DNA of 64,000 bases from TMP-24 sp046348855 (lineage in GTDB: Bacteria; Pseudomonadota; Alphaproteobacteria; Rhodobacterales; Rhodobacteraceae), in the NCBI GenBank assembly GCA_046348855.1, contig JAXMDK010000007.1:1-64000 (forward strand), in the 5' to 3' direction. This document shows positions 48,337 through 58,995 of this stretch, in pieces; position 1 is the stretch's first letter; the number at the start of each line of letters is the position of its first letter. The notes beneath the pieces were generated by a model. It did no database searches. It was not told where the DNA came from and saw only the letters and a list, made by a program, of their open reading frames with translations. The position numbers were made by a program, and so were the translations under genes.

Positions 48337-48457
48337 CGTCTTGGTCCTTCGGATCTGGTTTCGCCCATTAGAGTGGCGGGGACCGCCGATGCAACCCCGA
48401 TTGACCCGATTGACGCGCGGCCCGCGCGCTCTTTATTGACTATGGGAGGTTCCGCCG
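48337..48457. promoter_or_regulatory. divergent rph/hrcA promoter region
   Basis: For hrcA, TTGACG (48410-48415) and TTTATT (48432-48437) with 16-base spacing form a plausible promoter, and GGGAGG (48444-48449) is a strong ribosome site. No CIRCE element (TTAGCACTC-N9-GAGTGCTAA) is visible, so hrcA does not appear to be self-controlled here. Confidence 0.45.
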
Positions 48458-49525
48458 ATGAATGACGGTCAGAAAATCCTGTCGCAGATGAACGACCGCT
48501 CGCGCGAGGTGTTTCGCCGGGTGGTCGAAGGCTATCTCGACAGCGGCGATCCGATCGGGTCGCGGTCGCTGACCCGCTCGATGAGCGAGCGGCTGTCGGC
48601 GGCGACCATCCGCAACGTGATGCAGGATCTGGAGTTTCTGGGCCTGCTTGACAGTCCGCATGTTTCGGCGGGGCGGATTCCGACCCAGCTGGGCCTGCGC
48701 ATGTTCGTCGACGGGTTGATGGAGGTTTCGACCGTCACCCTTGCCGACCGGCAGGCGATGGACGCGACCGTCGCCAGCGCCGAATCCGACGTGGGCTCGC
48801 TGCTCGACCGGGTCGGCGCGGCGCTGTCGGGCATCACCCACGGTGCCAGCCTGGTGCTGACGCCAAAGCAGGAAGCCCCGATTCGCCATATCGAATTCGT
48901 GTCGCTGGCGCCGGATCGAGCGCTGGTGGTGCTGGTCTTTGCCGATGGGCAGGTCGAGAACCGCCTGTTCGTTCCGCCCGCCGGGCTGACGCCTTCGTCG
49001 ATGCGCGAGGCGGCGAATTTCCTCAATGCCCGGGCCGCCGGCCGCACCATATCCGAACTGCGCAGCGAGATGCGGCGCGAAATCGTGGCCCACCGGCAAG
49101 AGTTGGACATTCTGGCGCGCGAACTGGTCGAAAGCGGTGTCGCGCTTTGGGAAAACCCCGGCGAATCGCAGGAACGGCTGATCGTCCGCGGCCAGTCCAA
49201 CCTGCTGGACCGGGCCGCCGAGGCCGACCTGACCCGGATCCGCGTCCTGTTCGACGATCTGGAACGCAAGCGCGACATCGCCGAGTTCCTCGAACTGGCC
49301 GAAACCGGCGAGGGCGTGCGCATCTTCATCGGCTCGGAGAACAAACTTTTCTCACTTTCGGGTTCCTCTCTGGTGGTTTCTCCCTATATGAACGCGGATC
49401 GGAAGATCATCGGCGCCGTGGGCGTGATCGGGCCGACGCGGCTGAACTACGGCCGCATCGTTCCGATCGTCGATTATACGGCGCAGCTTGTGGGCAGGAT
49501 CCTGTCCGGCGAGCGCAAGGGATAG
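48458..49525 (+). CDS. hrcA: heat-inducible transcription repressor HrcA
   Basis: A 355-residue repressor with an N-terminal winged helix (DPIGSRSLTRSMSERLSAATIRNVMQDLEFLGLL), then SAGRIPTQLGLRMFVD and the C-terminal IGPTRLNYGRIVPIVDYTAQLV. HrcA binds CIRCE operators, usually at groESL, and is stabilised by GroEL. It is followed after five bases by grpE, a common pairing. Its operators are probably outside this window. Confidence 0.96.
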   Translation: MNDGQKILSQMNDRSREVFRRVVEGYLDSGDPIGSRSLTRSMSERLSAATIRNVMQDLEFLGLLDSPHVSAGRIPTQLGLRMFVDGLMEVSTVTLADRQAMDATVASAESDVGSLLDRVGAALSGITHGASLVLTPKQEAPIRHIEFVSLAPDRALVVLVFADGQVENRLFVPPAGLTPSSMREAANFLNARAAGRTISELRSEMRREIVAHRQELDILARELVESGVALWENPGESQERLIVRGQSNLLDRAAEADLTRIRVLFDDLERKRDIAEFLELAETGEGVRIFIGSENKLFSLSGSSLVVSPYMNADRKIIGAVGVIGPTRLNYGRIVPIVDYTAQLVGRILSGERKG

Positions 49526-49530
49526 AACTG

Positions 49531-50079
49531 ATGAGCGAGATGAAGAAAGACGAGTTGGCCGAAGACCAGGCCCTGATGGGCGACGAATTGCTGGAAGATG
49601 ACCCGATGGTCGCCGAGCTTGAGGCGGTCAAGGTCGAGCGCGACGAATTGCGCGATCGGTTCATGCGGGCCCTGGCGGACGCCGAGAATATCCGCAAACG
49701 CGGCGAGCGCGACCGGCGCGAGGCCGAACAATACGGCGGCTCGAAGCTCGCCAAGGATCTGCTGCCGGTCTATGACAACCTCAAGCGCGCCATCGACTCC
49801 GTGGGCGACGAACAGCGCGCCGCCGCGCAGGCGGTGATCGAGGGGGTCGAACTGACCCTGCGCGAACTTGTCAACGTGCTGACCCGCCACGGGGTGGTGC
49901 CGATCGTGCCTCAGGCCGGCGATCCGTTCGACCCGCGCCACCATCAGGCGATGTTCGAGGCGCCGCTGCCCGGCACCAAGGCCGGCGACATCATCCAGGT
50001 GATGACCGAAGGTTTCCTGCTGCACGACCGGCTGCTGCGGCCGGCGCAGGTGGGCGTGAGTTCGACGCCGAAGTCGTGA
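49531..50079 (+). CDS. grpE: nucleotide exchange factor GrpE
   Basis: A 182-residue co-chaperone. The acidic N-terminal helix region (residues 1-60, E/D/L-rich) leads into RFMRALADAENIRKRGERDRREAEQYG and the C-terminal beta domain with GDPFDPRHHQAMFE. It releases ADP from DnaK. It starts five bases after hrcA. I used the ATG at 49531; the longer frame upstream lies inside hrcA. DnaK/DnaJ genes do not follow. Confidence 0.95.
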   Translation: MSEMKKDELAEDQALMGDELLEDDPMVAELEAVKVERDELRDRFMRALADAENIRKRGERDRREAEQYGGSKLAKDLLPVYDNLKRAIDSVGDEQRAAAQAVIEGVELTLRELVNVLTRHGVVPIVPQAGDPFDPRHHQAMFEAPLPGTKAGDIIQVMTEGFLLHDRLLRPAQVGVSSTPKS

Positions 50080-50125
50080 GGGCCGGCGGGGGTTTCATGC
50101 CCCCCCACCTCCATTCAGTCATGCC

Positions 50126-50154
50126 AAAAAAAACGGCCGGGCGGCTCAGCCGCG
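50126..50154 (-). terminator. possible rho-independent terminator of mutS
   Basis: On the minus strand a GC-rich segment with GCGG/CCGC arms around the mutS stop is followed by eight T (A-run 50126-50133 on plus). The pairing next to the T-run is weak, so this is a moderate call. The grpE side has a GGGGG-N7-CCCCC hairpin at 50088-50104 without a T-run. Confidence 0.4.
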
Positions 50155-52803
50155 CTGGTCCTGCAGCGCCCGCTTCAGGTCATAAAGCGCCGCCAGCGCC
50201 TGCAGGGGCGTCATCTCGTCGGGATGCAGCGCCTTCAGCTGTTCCTCGACCTGTGATGGGCCCTTGTGCGGGCGCGAAACCGGCGGAGCGGGCGCGGCGC
50301 TGAACAGGGGAAGGTCGTCGATCAGCGTGTGCTTGCGGGTGCCGCCTTCGCGCTCGCCTTTTTCCAACGCCTCCAGCACCACCTTGGCCCGTTCGACCAC
50401 CGTTTGCGGCAGCCCGGCGAGACGGGCGACCTGCACGCCATAGGAACGGTCGGCCGCGCCCTTGCGCACCTCGTGCAGGAAGATGACCTCGCCCTGCCAT
50501 TCCTTGACCGCGACAGTGGCGTTTTCGACGCCGGCCAGCTTGCCGGCCAGCGCGGTCATCTCATGGTAGTGGGTGGCGAACAGCGCCCGGCAGCGGTTGG
50601 TTTCGTGCAGATGTTCCAAGGTCGCCCAGGCGATCGACAGGCCGTCATAGGTGGCGGTGCCGCGGCCGATCTCGTCAAGGATGACCAGCGCCCGGTCGTC
50701 GGCCTGGTTGAGAATGGCGGCGGTTTCGACCATCTCGACCATGAAGGTCGACCGGCCGCGCGCCAGGTCGTCGGCCGCGCCGACCCGGCTGAACAGTTGG
50801 CTGACCAGCCCGATATGGGCGCGTTCGGCCGGCACGAACGACCCGGCCTGGGCCAACAGCGCGATCAGCGCGTTCTGGCGCAGGAAGGTGGATTTCCCGG
50901 CCATGTTCGGCCCGGTCAGCAGCCAGATCGCCGGGGTATCCGCGCCGGTCAGCAGGCAGTCGTTGGCGACGAAGGGCTGGCCCGACCGTTTCAGCGCCCG
51001 CTCGACCACCGGATGACGGCCACCTTCGACAAGAAAGGCGTGGCTGTCGTCGACGGTCGGTTCGACCCAGTTGCCGGCGCGGGCCAGGTCGGCGAAGGCG
51101 GCGGCCAGGTCGATTTCGGCCAGCGCCCGCGCCGCCGCGCCGATCCGCGCAGCATCGGCCAGAACCAGCGCTTTCAGGCTGTCATAGAGCCGCTTTTCGA
51201 TCTCGACCGCGCGGTTTCCGGCGTTGAGAATCCGCGTTTCCAGCTCGCTCAGCGCCAGGGTGGTGAAGCGCACCTGGTTGGCGGTGGTCTGGCGATGGAT
51301 GAAGGTCGCGCTCAGCGGCGGCGACATCATCCGCGCGGCGTGTGTGTCGGTGGTTTCGATGAAATAGCCCAGCACATTGTTGTGCTTGACCTTCAGGCTG
51401 GGAATGTCGGCCAAGGCCACATATTCGGCCTGCATCGCCGCAATCACCGCCCGGCCGTCGTCGCGCAGCCGCCGGGCTTCGTCGAGATCGGGATCGAAGC
51501 CACGGGCGATGAAGCCGCCGTCGCGGACCAGAAGCGGCGGGTCGTCGGCCAGAGCCCTGCCCAGCTGGCCACAAAGGTCATCGAAGCCAAGCAGGTCACC
51601 GGCGGCGCCGGCCAGCAGGGCCGGCGCGTCCGAGCCAAGGGCGGCAGCGATCTCTACCGCGCCCAGCAGTCCGGCGCGGATCGCCGACAGGTCGCGGGGG
51701 CCGCCCCGGTCCATCGCCAGCCGCGACAGGGCGCGGTCGATGTCGGGCACCGACTTCAGCGCGGTGCGCAGGTCTTCGGCCAGTGCGGCGCTGCCCGCCA
51801 GATGGCGCACGGCGGCGTGGCGGGCGTGGATTTCCGCCAGGGTCCGCGAAGGCGCCGACAGGCGGCGATCCAGAAGCCGCCCGCCGCCGGCCGTCATCGT
51901 CCGGTCGATGGCGGCGATCAGCGAGCCTTCGCGCCCGCCCGACAGGCTTTGGGTGATCTCGAGGTTGCGGCGGGTCGCGGCGTCGATCTGCAGCGATCCG
52001 CCGGCGGTTTCCTTGACCGGCGGGCGCAACAGCGGCAGCCGGCCGCGCTGGGTCAGGTCCAGATATTCGACGATTGCACCCATCGCCGCGATCTCGGCCC
52101 GGCTGAAGCTGCCGAACGGGTCCAGCGTGTTTACCGCGAACAGATCGCACAGCCGCCGCTCGCCGCCCTGGCTGTCGAACGCGCCGCGCGCCAGAGGGGT
52201 CAGCGCCAGCCCGAGGTCGGCGGCAGCGTCGATGAATTCGCCTTCGCGAGCCTCGCTGACCAGGAGCTCGCGGGGCGCCAGACGCGCCAGTTCGGGGACC
52301 AGCCGCACCTGCGGGCAGGCAATCACCCTGAGTTCGCCGGTCGAGATGTCGGCCCAGGCCAGCGCCGCCTGATCGCGCACCTCAGCCCAGGCGGCCAGGA
52401 AATTGTGCCGCCGCGCCTCGAGCAGCGATTCCTCGGTCAGGGTGCCGGGTGTCACCAGCCGCACTACGTCGCGGGCGACGACCGACTTTGCCCCGCGTTT
52501 CTTCGCCTCGGCCGGGTCTTCCATCTGCTCGGCGATGGCGACGCGGAAGCCCTTGCGGATCAGGGTCAGCAGATAGCCCTCGGCGGCATGGACCGGAACG
52601 CCGCACATCGGGATGTCGCGGCCCAGATGCTGGCCGCGCTTGGTCAGGGCAATATCCAGCGCCGCCGCCGCCGCCTCGGCATCGGCAAAGAACATCTCGT
52701 AGAAGTCGCCCATCCGGTAGAACAGCAGCGCATCGGGATAGCGCCCCTTGATCTCCAGATATTGCGCCATCATTGGCGTGACCATGCCGTCTGTAGTATC
52801 CAC
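50146..52803 (-). CDS. mutS: DNA mismatch repair protein MutS
   Basis: An 885-residue MutS1. FYRMGDFYEMFF carries the Phe-x-Glu mismatch-reading motif near residue 36; the C-terminal ATPase has Walker A LLTGPNMAGKSTFLRQ, RSTFMVEMVETAAIL and Walker B LVILDEIGRGTATYDGLSIAWA. A C-terminal PLQALAALYDLKRAL segment is the tetramer/MutL contact. The start appears to be a GTG at 52803; a Met at residue 7 (52785) is an alternative. Confidence 0.97.
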   Translation of the reverse strand: MDTTDGMVTPMMAQYLEIKGRYPDALLFYRMGDFYEMFFADAEAAAAALDIALTKRGQHLGRDIPMCGVPVHAAEGYLLTLIRKGFRVAIAEQMEDPAEAKKRGAKSVVARDVVRLVTPGTLTEESLLEARRHNFLAAWAEVRDQAALAWADISTGELRVIACPQVRLVPELARLAPRELLVSEAREGEFIDAAADLGLALTPLARGAFDSQGGERRLCDLFAVNTLDPFGSFSRAEIAAMGAIVEYLDLTQRGRLPLLRPPVKETAGGSLQIDAATRRNLEITQSLSGGREGSLIAAIDRTMTAGGGRLLDRRLSAPSRTLAEIHARHAAVRHLAGSAALAEDLRTALKSVPDIDRALSRLAMDRGGPRDLSAIRAGLLGAVEIAAALGSDAPALLAGAAGDLLGFDDLCGQLGRALADDPPLLVRDGGFIARGFDPDLDEARRLRDDGRAVIAAMQAEYVALADIPSLKVKHNNVLGYFIETTDTHAARMMSPPLSATFIHRQTTANQVRFTTLALSELETRILNAGNRAVEIEKRLYDSLKALVLADAARIGAAARALAEIDLAAAFADLARAGNWVEPTVDDSHAFLVEGGRHPVVERALKRSGQPFVANDCLLTGADTPAIWLLTGPNMAGKSTFLRQNALIALLAQAGSFVPAERAHIGLVSQLFSRVGAADDLARGRSTFMVEMVETAAILNQADDRALVILDEIGRGTATYDGLSIAWATLEHLHETNRCRALFATHYHEMTALAGKLAGVENATVAVKEWQGEVIFLHEVRKGAADRSYGVQVARLAGLPQTVVERAKVVLEALEKGEREGGTRKHTLIDDLPLFSAAPAPPVSRPHKGPSQVEEQLKALHPDEMTPLQALAALYDLKRALQDQRG

Positions 52804-52949
52804 CTTGCCCCCCGAAACCGTCCCGACCTTACAGAACCGCTTCTTGCCCGAAAAGCGGGATTTCCTTTATCGCTAACAGCCACAGCCCGCCGTTGTGACG
52901 GACCGCGCAGGCCGGTAAGAGGACGGAAACGAGGAAGGAACCGTCGCAA
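52804..52949. promoter_or_regulatory. divergent mutS/maeB promoter region
   Basis: A 146-base gap. CCGCTT...AAGCGG (about 52836-52858) could form a hairpin or operator. A GAGGAAGGA ribosome site precedes maeB. I see no confident -35/-10 pair. Confidence 0.35.
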
Positions 52950-55217
52950 ATGAGCCCGAAGAACCGCGTCACGCCCGAAGAGGCCTTGGCCTATCACCTC
53001 AATCCGGTTCCGGGGAAATACGAAATCAACGCCTCCAAGCCGATGGCGACGCAGCGCGACCTGTCGCTGGCCTATTCGCCGGGTGTCGCCGTGCCGGTCG
53101 AGGCGATCGCCGAACGGCCCGAGACCGCCTATGACTATACGACCAAGGGCAACATGGTCGCGGTCATCTCGAACGGAACGGCGATCCTTGGCCTTGGCAA
53201 CCTGGGCGCGCTGGCCTCCAAGCCGGTGATGGAGGGCAAGGCGGTCCTGTTCAAGCGCTTCGCCGACGTGAACGCCATCGACATCGAGCTTGATACCGAG
53301 GACCCCGAAGAGATCATCCAGGCGGTCCGGCTGATGGGGCCGACCTTCGGCGGCATCAACCTTGAGGACATCAAGGCGCCCGAATGCTTCATCATCGAAC
53401 AGCGCCTGAAAGAGATGATGGACATTCCGGTGTTCCATGACGACCAGCACGGGACGGCGGTGATCTGCGCCGCGGGACTCATCAACGCGCTGGAACTGTC
53501 GGGCAAGAAGATCGGCGATGTGAAGATCGTCCTGAACGGCGCCGGGGCGGCGGGCATCGCCTGCCTGGAGCTGCTGAAGGCGATGGGCGCCAAGCACGAC
53601 AACTGCATAATGTGCGACACCAAGGGCGTGATCTGGCAGGGCCGGACCGAGGGGATGAACCAGTGGAAGTCCGCCCATGCCGCCCGGACCGAGGCCCGCA
53701 CACTGGATGACGCGATGCGCGGCGCCGACGTGTTCCTGGGCGTGTCGGCCAAAGGCGCGGTGACGCCTGAAATGGTGGCCAGCATGGCCGAAAATCCGGT
53801 CATCTTCGCGATGGCCAACCCCGACCCCGAGATCACCCCCGAAGAAGCGCATGCGGTCCGCGCCGACGCGATCGTGGCGACCGGGCGGTCGGACTATCCC
53901 AATCAGGTCAACAACGTCCTGGGCTTTCCCTACCTGTTCCGGGGCGCGCTCGACATCCATGCCCGCGCCATCAACGACGAGATGAAGATCGCCTGCGCCG
54001 AGGCCTTGGCGAAGCTTGCGCGCGAGGACGTGCCGGACGAGGTGGCGATGGCCTATGGCCGCAAGCTGGCGTTCGGGCGCGACTACATCATTCCGACACC
54101 TTTCGACCCGCGGCTGATCCACGTGATTCCGCCGGCCGTGGCCCGGGCGGGCATGAAGACCGGCGCGGCGCGGCGGCCGATCGTCGACATGGCGGCCTAT
54201 GAACTTTCCCTCAAGGCGCGGATGGACCCGACCGCGACGATCCTGCAGGGCATCCACGCCCGCGCCCGCGCCGCCCAGGCGCGGATGATCTTCGCCGAAG
54301 GCGACGATCCGCGGGTGCTGAAAGCGGCGGTCGCCTATCAGCGGGCGGGCCTTGGCAAGGCGCTGATCGTTGGGCGCGAGGCGGACGTGAAGGAAAAGCT
54401 GGCCGCCGAAGGGCTGGCCGAGGCGGCGCGCGAGCTGGAGGTGGTAAACGCCGCCAACACCCGCCATCTGCAGGTCTACAAGGAATTCCTTTACGAGCGC
54501 CTGCAACGCAAGGGCTTCGACAGCCACGACATCCACCGGCTTGCCGCCCGCGACCGCCATGTGTTTTCGGCGCTGATGCTGGCGCATGGGCACGGCGACG
54601 GGCTGGTGACCGGCGCGACCCGCAAATCGGCGCATGTGCTCGACCTCATCAACCATGTGTTCGACGCCCGCCCGTCGGACGGGGCCGCCGGGATCACCGC
54701 CATCGTTCACAAGGGCCGCATCGTGCTGATCGGCGACACGCTGGTGCATGAATGGCCGGAGGAGGAAGACCTGGCCAACATCGCCCAGCGCGGGGCGCAT
54801 GTGGCGCGGGGTCTCGGGCTTGATCCGCGGGTGGCGTTCCTGTCTTTCTCGACCTTCGGCTATCCGGTGTCGGAGCGGGCGACCAAGATGCACCAGGCGC
54901 CGCGGGTGCTGGACCGCCGCGGGGTCGATTTCGAATATGACGGCGAAATGACCGTCGACGTGGCGCTGAACCCCGAGCGGATGGCGCAATATCCGTTCTG
55001 CCGTCTGACCGGCCCGGCCAACGTGCTGGTGGTGCCGGCCCGGCACTCGGCCTCGATCTCGGTCAAGCTGATCCAGGAGATGGCGGGGGCGACGGTGATC
55101 GGGCCGATCCTGACCGGCGTCAACAAGCCGATCCAGATCTGTTCGACCGGCTCGACCGTCAACGACATCCTCAACATGGCGGTCATCGCCGCCTGCAAGC
55201 TGGGCCAGACCGGATGA
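52950..55217 (+). CDS. maeB: NADP-dependent malic enzyme (MaeB, phosphotransacetylase-like C-terminus)
   Basis: A 755-residue two-part protein. Residues about 1-430 are malic enzyme: ASKPMATQRDLSLAYSPGVAVP, the active-site VFHDDQHGTAVI, and NAD(P) loop LNGAGAAGIACLELL. Residues 440-755 resemble phosphotransacetylase (IFAEGDDPRVLKAA, GLVTGATRKSAH); in studied MaeB proteins this half is regulatory, responding to acetyl-CoA, and lacks PTA activity. It decarboxylates malate to pyruvate with NADPH production. It overlaps the next gene by four bases. Confidence 0.95.
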   Translation: MSPKNRVTPEEALAYHLNPVPGKYEINASKPMATQRDLSLAYSPGVAVPVEAIAERPETAYDYTTKGNMVAVISNGTAILGLGNLGALASKPVMEGKAVLFKRFADVNAIDIELDTEDPEEIIQAVRLMGPTFGGINLEDIKAPECFIIEQRLKEMMDIPVFHDDQHGTAVICAAGLINALELSGKKIGDVKIVLNGAGAAGIACLELLKAMGAKHDNCIMCDTKGVIWQGRTEGMNQWKSAHAARTEARTLDDAMRGADVFLGVSAKGAVTPEMVASMAENPVIFAMANPDPEITPEEAHAVRADAIVATGRSDYPNQVNNVLGFPYLFRGALDIHARAINDEMKIACAEALAKLAREDVPDEVAMAYGRKLAFGRDYIIPTPFDPRLIHVIPPAVARAGMKTGAARRPIVDMAAYELSLKARMDPTATILQGIHARARAAQARMIFAEGDDPRVLKAAVAYQRAGLGKALIVGREADVKEKLAAEGLAEAARELEVVNAANTRHLQVYKEFLYERLQRKGFDSHDIHRLAARDRHVFSALMLAHGHGDGLVTGATRKSAHVLDLINHVFDARPSDGAAGITAIVHKGRIVLIGDTLVHEWPEEEDLANIAQRGAHVARGLGLDPRVAFLSFSTFGYPVSERATKMHQAPRVLDRRGVDFEYDGEMTVDVALNPERMAQYPFCRLTGPANVLVVPARHSASISVKLIQEMAGATVIGPILTGVNKPIQICSTGSTVNDILNMAVIAACKLGQTG

Positions 55218-56107
55218 TCTTCAACCTCGGCTCGATCAACATCGACCATTTCTACCGGGTGCCGCACCTGCCGGCGCCGGGCGAGACGCTGGCGGCCAGC
55301 GGCTATGCGATGGGGCTGGGCGGCAAGGGCGCCAACCAATCCGCCGCCGCCGCCAAGGCCGGAGCGAAGGTCGCCCATATCGGGGCGGTGGGGGCCGAAG
55401 GGGTCTGGGCGCGCGACCGGCTGCAAGGCTGGGGCGTGAACGTCGACCATGTGGCGGTGATCGACGGGCCGTCGGGGCATGCGATCATCAATGTCGACGA
55501 TGGCGGCGAGAACAACATCGTGCTGTTTCCGGGCGCCAACCGGGCCATGCCGTTCGAGCTGGTCGAACGGGCGCTGGCCGGGGCTTCGGCCGGTGATCTG
55601 CTGATCCTGCAGAACGAAACCGCCCATCAGGCCGAAGCCGCGGCGCTGGCGCGGGCCAGGGGGATGCAGGTCATCTACTCCGCCGCGCCGTTCGACGTGG
55701 CGGCCGTGCGCGCGGTTCTGGGGCAGGTCACGGTTCTGGCTCTGAACGCGGTCGAGGCCGAACAGCTGTGCGCCGCGCTGGGCTGCGGACTCGACCGGAT
55801 CGAGGTGCCGGAAATCCTGGTGACGCGCGGCGCGCAGGGCGCGGAATGGCATTCGCGCGCCGGTGGGCATGCGGCTGCGGCGGCGCTGAAGGTGGCGGCG
55901 GTGGATACGACCGGGGCCGGCGACACGTTCGCGGGCTATTTCGCCGCCGGGCGCGACCGGGGCCTTGCGCCGCAGGCCGCGCTGGAATGGGCGGGTGCGG
56001 CGGCGGCGCTGAAGGTGACGCGGCGCGGCACCGCCGACGCCATTCCGACCGCAGCTGAAGTCGCGGCGTTCCTGGCTGACCGGGGTGGCTCTGCATCCAC
56101 TGGCTAG
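55214..56107 (+). CDS. PfkB-family carbohydrate kinase, ribokinase-like
   Basis: A 297-residue kinase: NLGSINIDHFYRV, GLGGKGANQSAAAAKAGA (sugar-binding), and DTTGAGDTFAGYF (anion hole and catalytic Asp). These match ribokinase closely, though the exact sugar cannot be read from sequence. It overlaps maeB by four bases at the start and its stop overlaps the stop of msrA on the other strand. Confidence 0.87.
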   Translation: MIFNLGSINIDHFYRVPHLPAPGETLAASGYAMGLGGKGANQSAAAAKAGAKVAHIGAVGAEGVWARDRLQGWGVNVDHVAVIDGPSGHAIINVDDGGENNIVLFPGANRAMPFELVERALAGASAGDLLILQNETAHQAEAAALARARGMQVIYSAAPFDVAAVRAVLGQVTVLALNAVEAEQLCAALGCGLDRIEVPEILVTRGAQGAEWHSRAGGHAAAAALKVAAVDTTGAGDTFAGYFAAGRDRGLAPQAALEWAGAAAALKVTRRGTADAIPTAAEVAAFLADRGGSASTG

Positions 56108-56724
56108 TGGACAAAGGCGGCGGCAGCGCCCCAAAGCTCCCTGATCCGCGCGTCGCGGCCGCAGGCCTTGCGGTAGAAGGCATAGGCGGACGACTGGACC
56201 TTGGGGCCGCGGCGGGTCAGCACCCAGCCGGTGCCCTTGTAATAGTCCTGATGATAATCCTCAGCCTTCCAGAAATGCGCGGCCGGCAGGATCGGGGTGA
56301 CGATCTTGCGCCCGAGGTCGGCCTCGGCCTTGGCGACCTCGGCGGTGGCCACCTGCCTTTGCGCATCGTCCTTCACGAAGATGGCCGAACGGTAGCTCGG
56401 TCCCCGGTCGCAGAACTGGCCGCCGGCGTCGATCACGTCGGTTGACCGCAGGAAAAGCCGGATCAGCTCGGCATAGCTGACCCGGCCGGGGTCGAAGGTG
56501 ATCTGCACCGCCTCGTAGTGGCCGGTGCTTTCGGTCTTGACGTCGTCATAGGTCGGGTTGTCCAGCATGCCGCCGGTATAGCCCGAGATCACATCGCCGA
56601 CCCCCGGCACGCTTTCAAAATTCGCCTCGACGCACCAGAAACAGCCCCCCGCAAGGATGGCGGTATCGGCGCGGGCCGCCAGCGGCGCGGCCATCAGGAC
56701 CAGAAGGGCGAGTATGAAGCGCAT
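56104..56724 (-). CDS. msrA: periplasmic peptide-methionine (S)-S-oxide reductase
   Basis: A 206-residue MsrA with a signal peptide (MRFILALLVLMAAPLAARA). The active site GGCFWCVE has catalytic Cys28 and Cys31, followed by SGYTGG and the ESTGHYEAVQI strand. It repairs oxidised methionine, here in the periplasm because of the export signal; most MsrA enzymes are cytosolic. The resolving cysteine is likely in FCDRGPSYRS or KACGRDAR. Confidence 0.93.
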   Translation of the reverse strand: MRFILALLVLMAAPLAARADTAILAGGCFWCVEANFESVPGVGDVISGYTGGMLDNPTYDDVKTESTGHYEAVQITFDPGRVSYAELIRLFLRSTDVIDAGGQFCDRGPSYRSAIFVKDDAQRQVATAEVAKAEADLGRKIVTPILPAAHFWKAEDYHQDYYKGTGWVLTRRGPKVQSSAYAFYRKACGRDARIRELWGAAAAFVH

Positions 56725-56776
56725 GGCATCCTCCTGCGCTTACCGGAGTGGACGCGACCGGCGATCCGGGCAAATC

Positions 56777-56792
56777 AGTTTCGCGTGAAACA
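56777..56792. other. degenerate parS-like site between msrA and argG
   Basis: AGTTTCGCGTGAAACA matches parS at 14 of 16 positions; differences are the first base and the centre (CGCGTG for CACGTG). It is intergenic, 14 kb from the rsmG site. The altered core may weaken ParB binding. Confidence 0.5.
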
Positions 56793-56851
56793 ACGTCTGG
56801 CCTTTGCCCGCGCCGCGGCCATCGGCGTCGTCCAGCAGGCCCGGCGCCCGG

Positions 56852-58084
<1,233 letters not shown>

Positions 58085-58227
58085 CGGGTTCTCCTTCGCG
58101 GGCGGGTCGTGCGGCGCATATCGAAGTTTGCCCGGCGGGGCAAGAACCGCGCGGAGGGGCTGTCAAGTGGGTTGACGCCGCGCCGGGCCCAATCAATCCT
58201 GACGGGAATTGACCAACGGGAGATATC

Positions 58228-58992
58228 ATGAAGGGTCTCAGGATCTTCACCCATTCGGTGAAGCTGGTGTTCGACAATTTCGGAATGGCGCTCAGGATTT
58301 CGGGGGTGCTGTATCTTGGCGGCGGCCTCCTGATGTTTTTGGCTATCGTGGCCGGATATGTGAGGCTGGAACAGGCCGGGCTGGCTGGCAAGGCCGCTCC
58401 CTGGGGGTGGCTGATCTTGGGGGTGGCGATCTTTAGCTTCTGCTTTCTCTGGATCGCCGTCGCCTGGCATCGCTACATCCTGTTGAACGAAGTGCCGACC
58501 GGATTGGTCCCAAGGTTCAATGGCGGCGCCATGCTCGCTTATTTCGGGCGCGGACTGTTGATCGGTATCGCGATCCTGCTTGGCGTTCTGGTGGCGGCGG
58601 TTGCCGGCGTTGTTTGCACGGGGATCGCGGCCTATCTGTTTCCCGCCGGGGCTGGGATGTTGGTTATGATCGTCCCGGGCGTACTGTTCTTTACCGTCAT
58701 TCTCCTCGTCGCCTATCGCCTTGCGCCGATGCTGCCGGCTGCGGCATTGCGCGCGGACCTTCCGATGGCCGAGGCTTGGCGGCGGACGTCCGGAAACTGG
58801 GGTAGCCTTCTGATTCTCGCTCTGGTCAGTGCCCTTTTCAACGTCGTGCTTGAGATCCCTCAACGATTCCTGCTGCCGAACATGGCGGGCGCGGTCTGGT
58901 CCGTCTTGACCGTCTGGGTAGAGACGATGGTCGGTGTCAGCATCCTGACCACGCTTTACGGCCATTTCGTCGAGGGGCGCGAACTGCGCTGA
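58228..58992 (+). CDS. uncharacterised integral membrane protein
   Basis: A 254-residue protein with about six hydrophobic segments (for example ISGVLYLGGGLLMFLAIVAGYV, WGWLILGVAIFSFCFLWIAVAW, GLLIGIAILLGVLVAAVAGVV). A short basic loop HRYILLNEVPTG follows the second. I do not recognise the family. It has a good start context (GGGAGATATC before the ATG). Its base composition looks somewhat less GC-rich, with more T-ending codons than neighbours, which may indicate transfer or low expression. It is convergent with the PAS gene. Confidence 0.8.
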   Translation: MKGLRIFTHSVKLVFDNFGMALRISGVLYLGGGLLMFLAIVAGYVRLEQAGLAGKAAPWGWLILGVAIFSFCFLWIAVAWHRYILLNEVPTGLVPRFNGGAMLAYFGRGLLIGIAILLGVLVAAVAGVVCTGIAAYLFPAGAGMLVMIVPGVLFFTVILLVAYRLAPMLPAAALRADLPMAEAWRRTSGNWGSLLILALVSALFNVVLEIPQRFLLPNMAGAVWSVLTVWVETMVGVSILTTLYGHFVEGRELR

Positions 58993-58995
58993 ACC

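Noticed and set aside
48342..48371. Sigma-32 (heat-shock) promoter upstream of hrcA
   Set aside because: CTTG and CCCAT elements exist but the spacing of about 20 bases is too long for the consensus.
48337..48457. Looked for a CIRCE element before hrcA
   Set aside because: TTAGAGTG occurs at about 48369 but there is no matching inverted arm; not a CIRCE.
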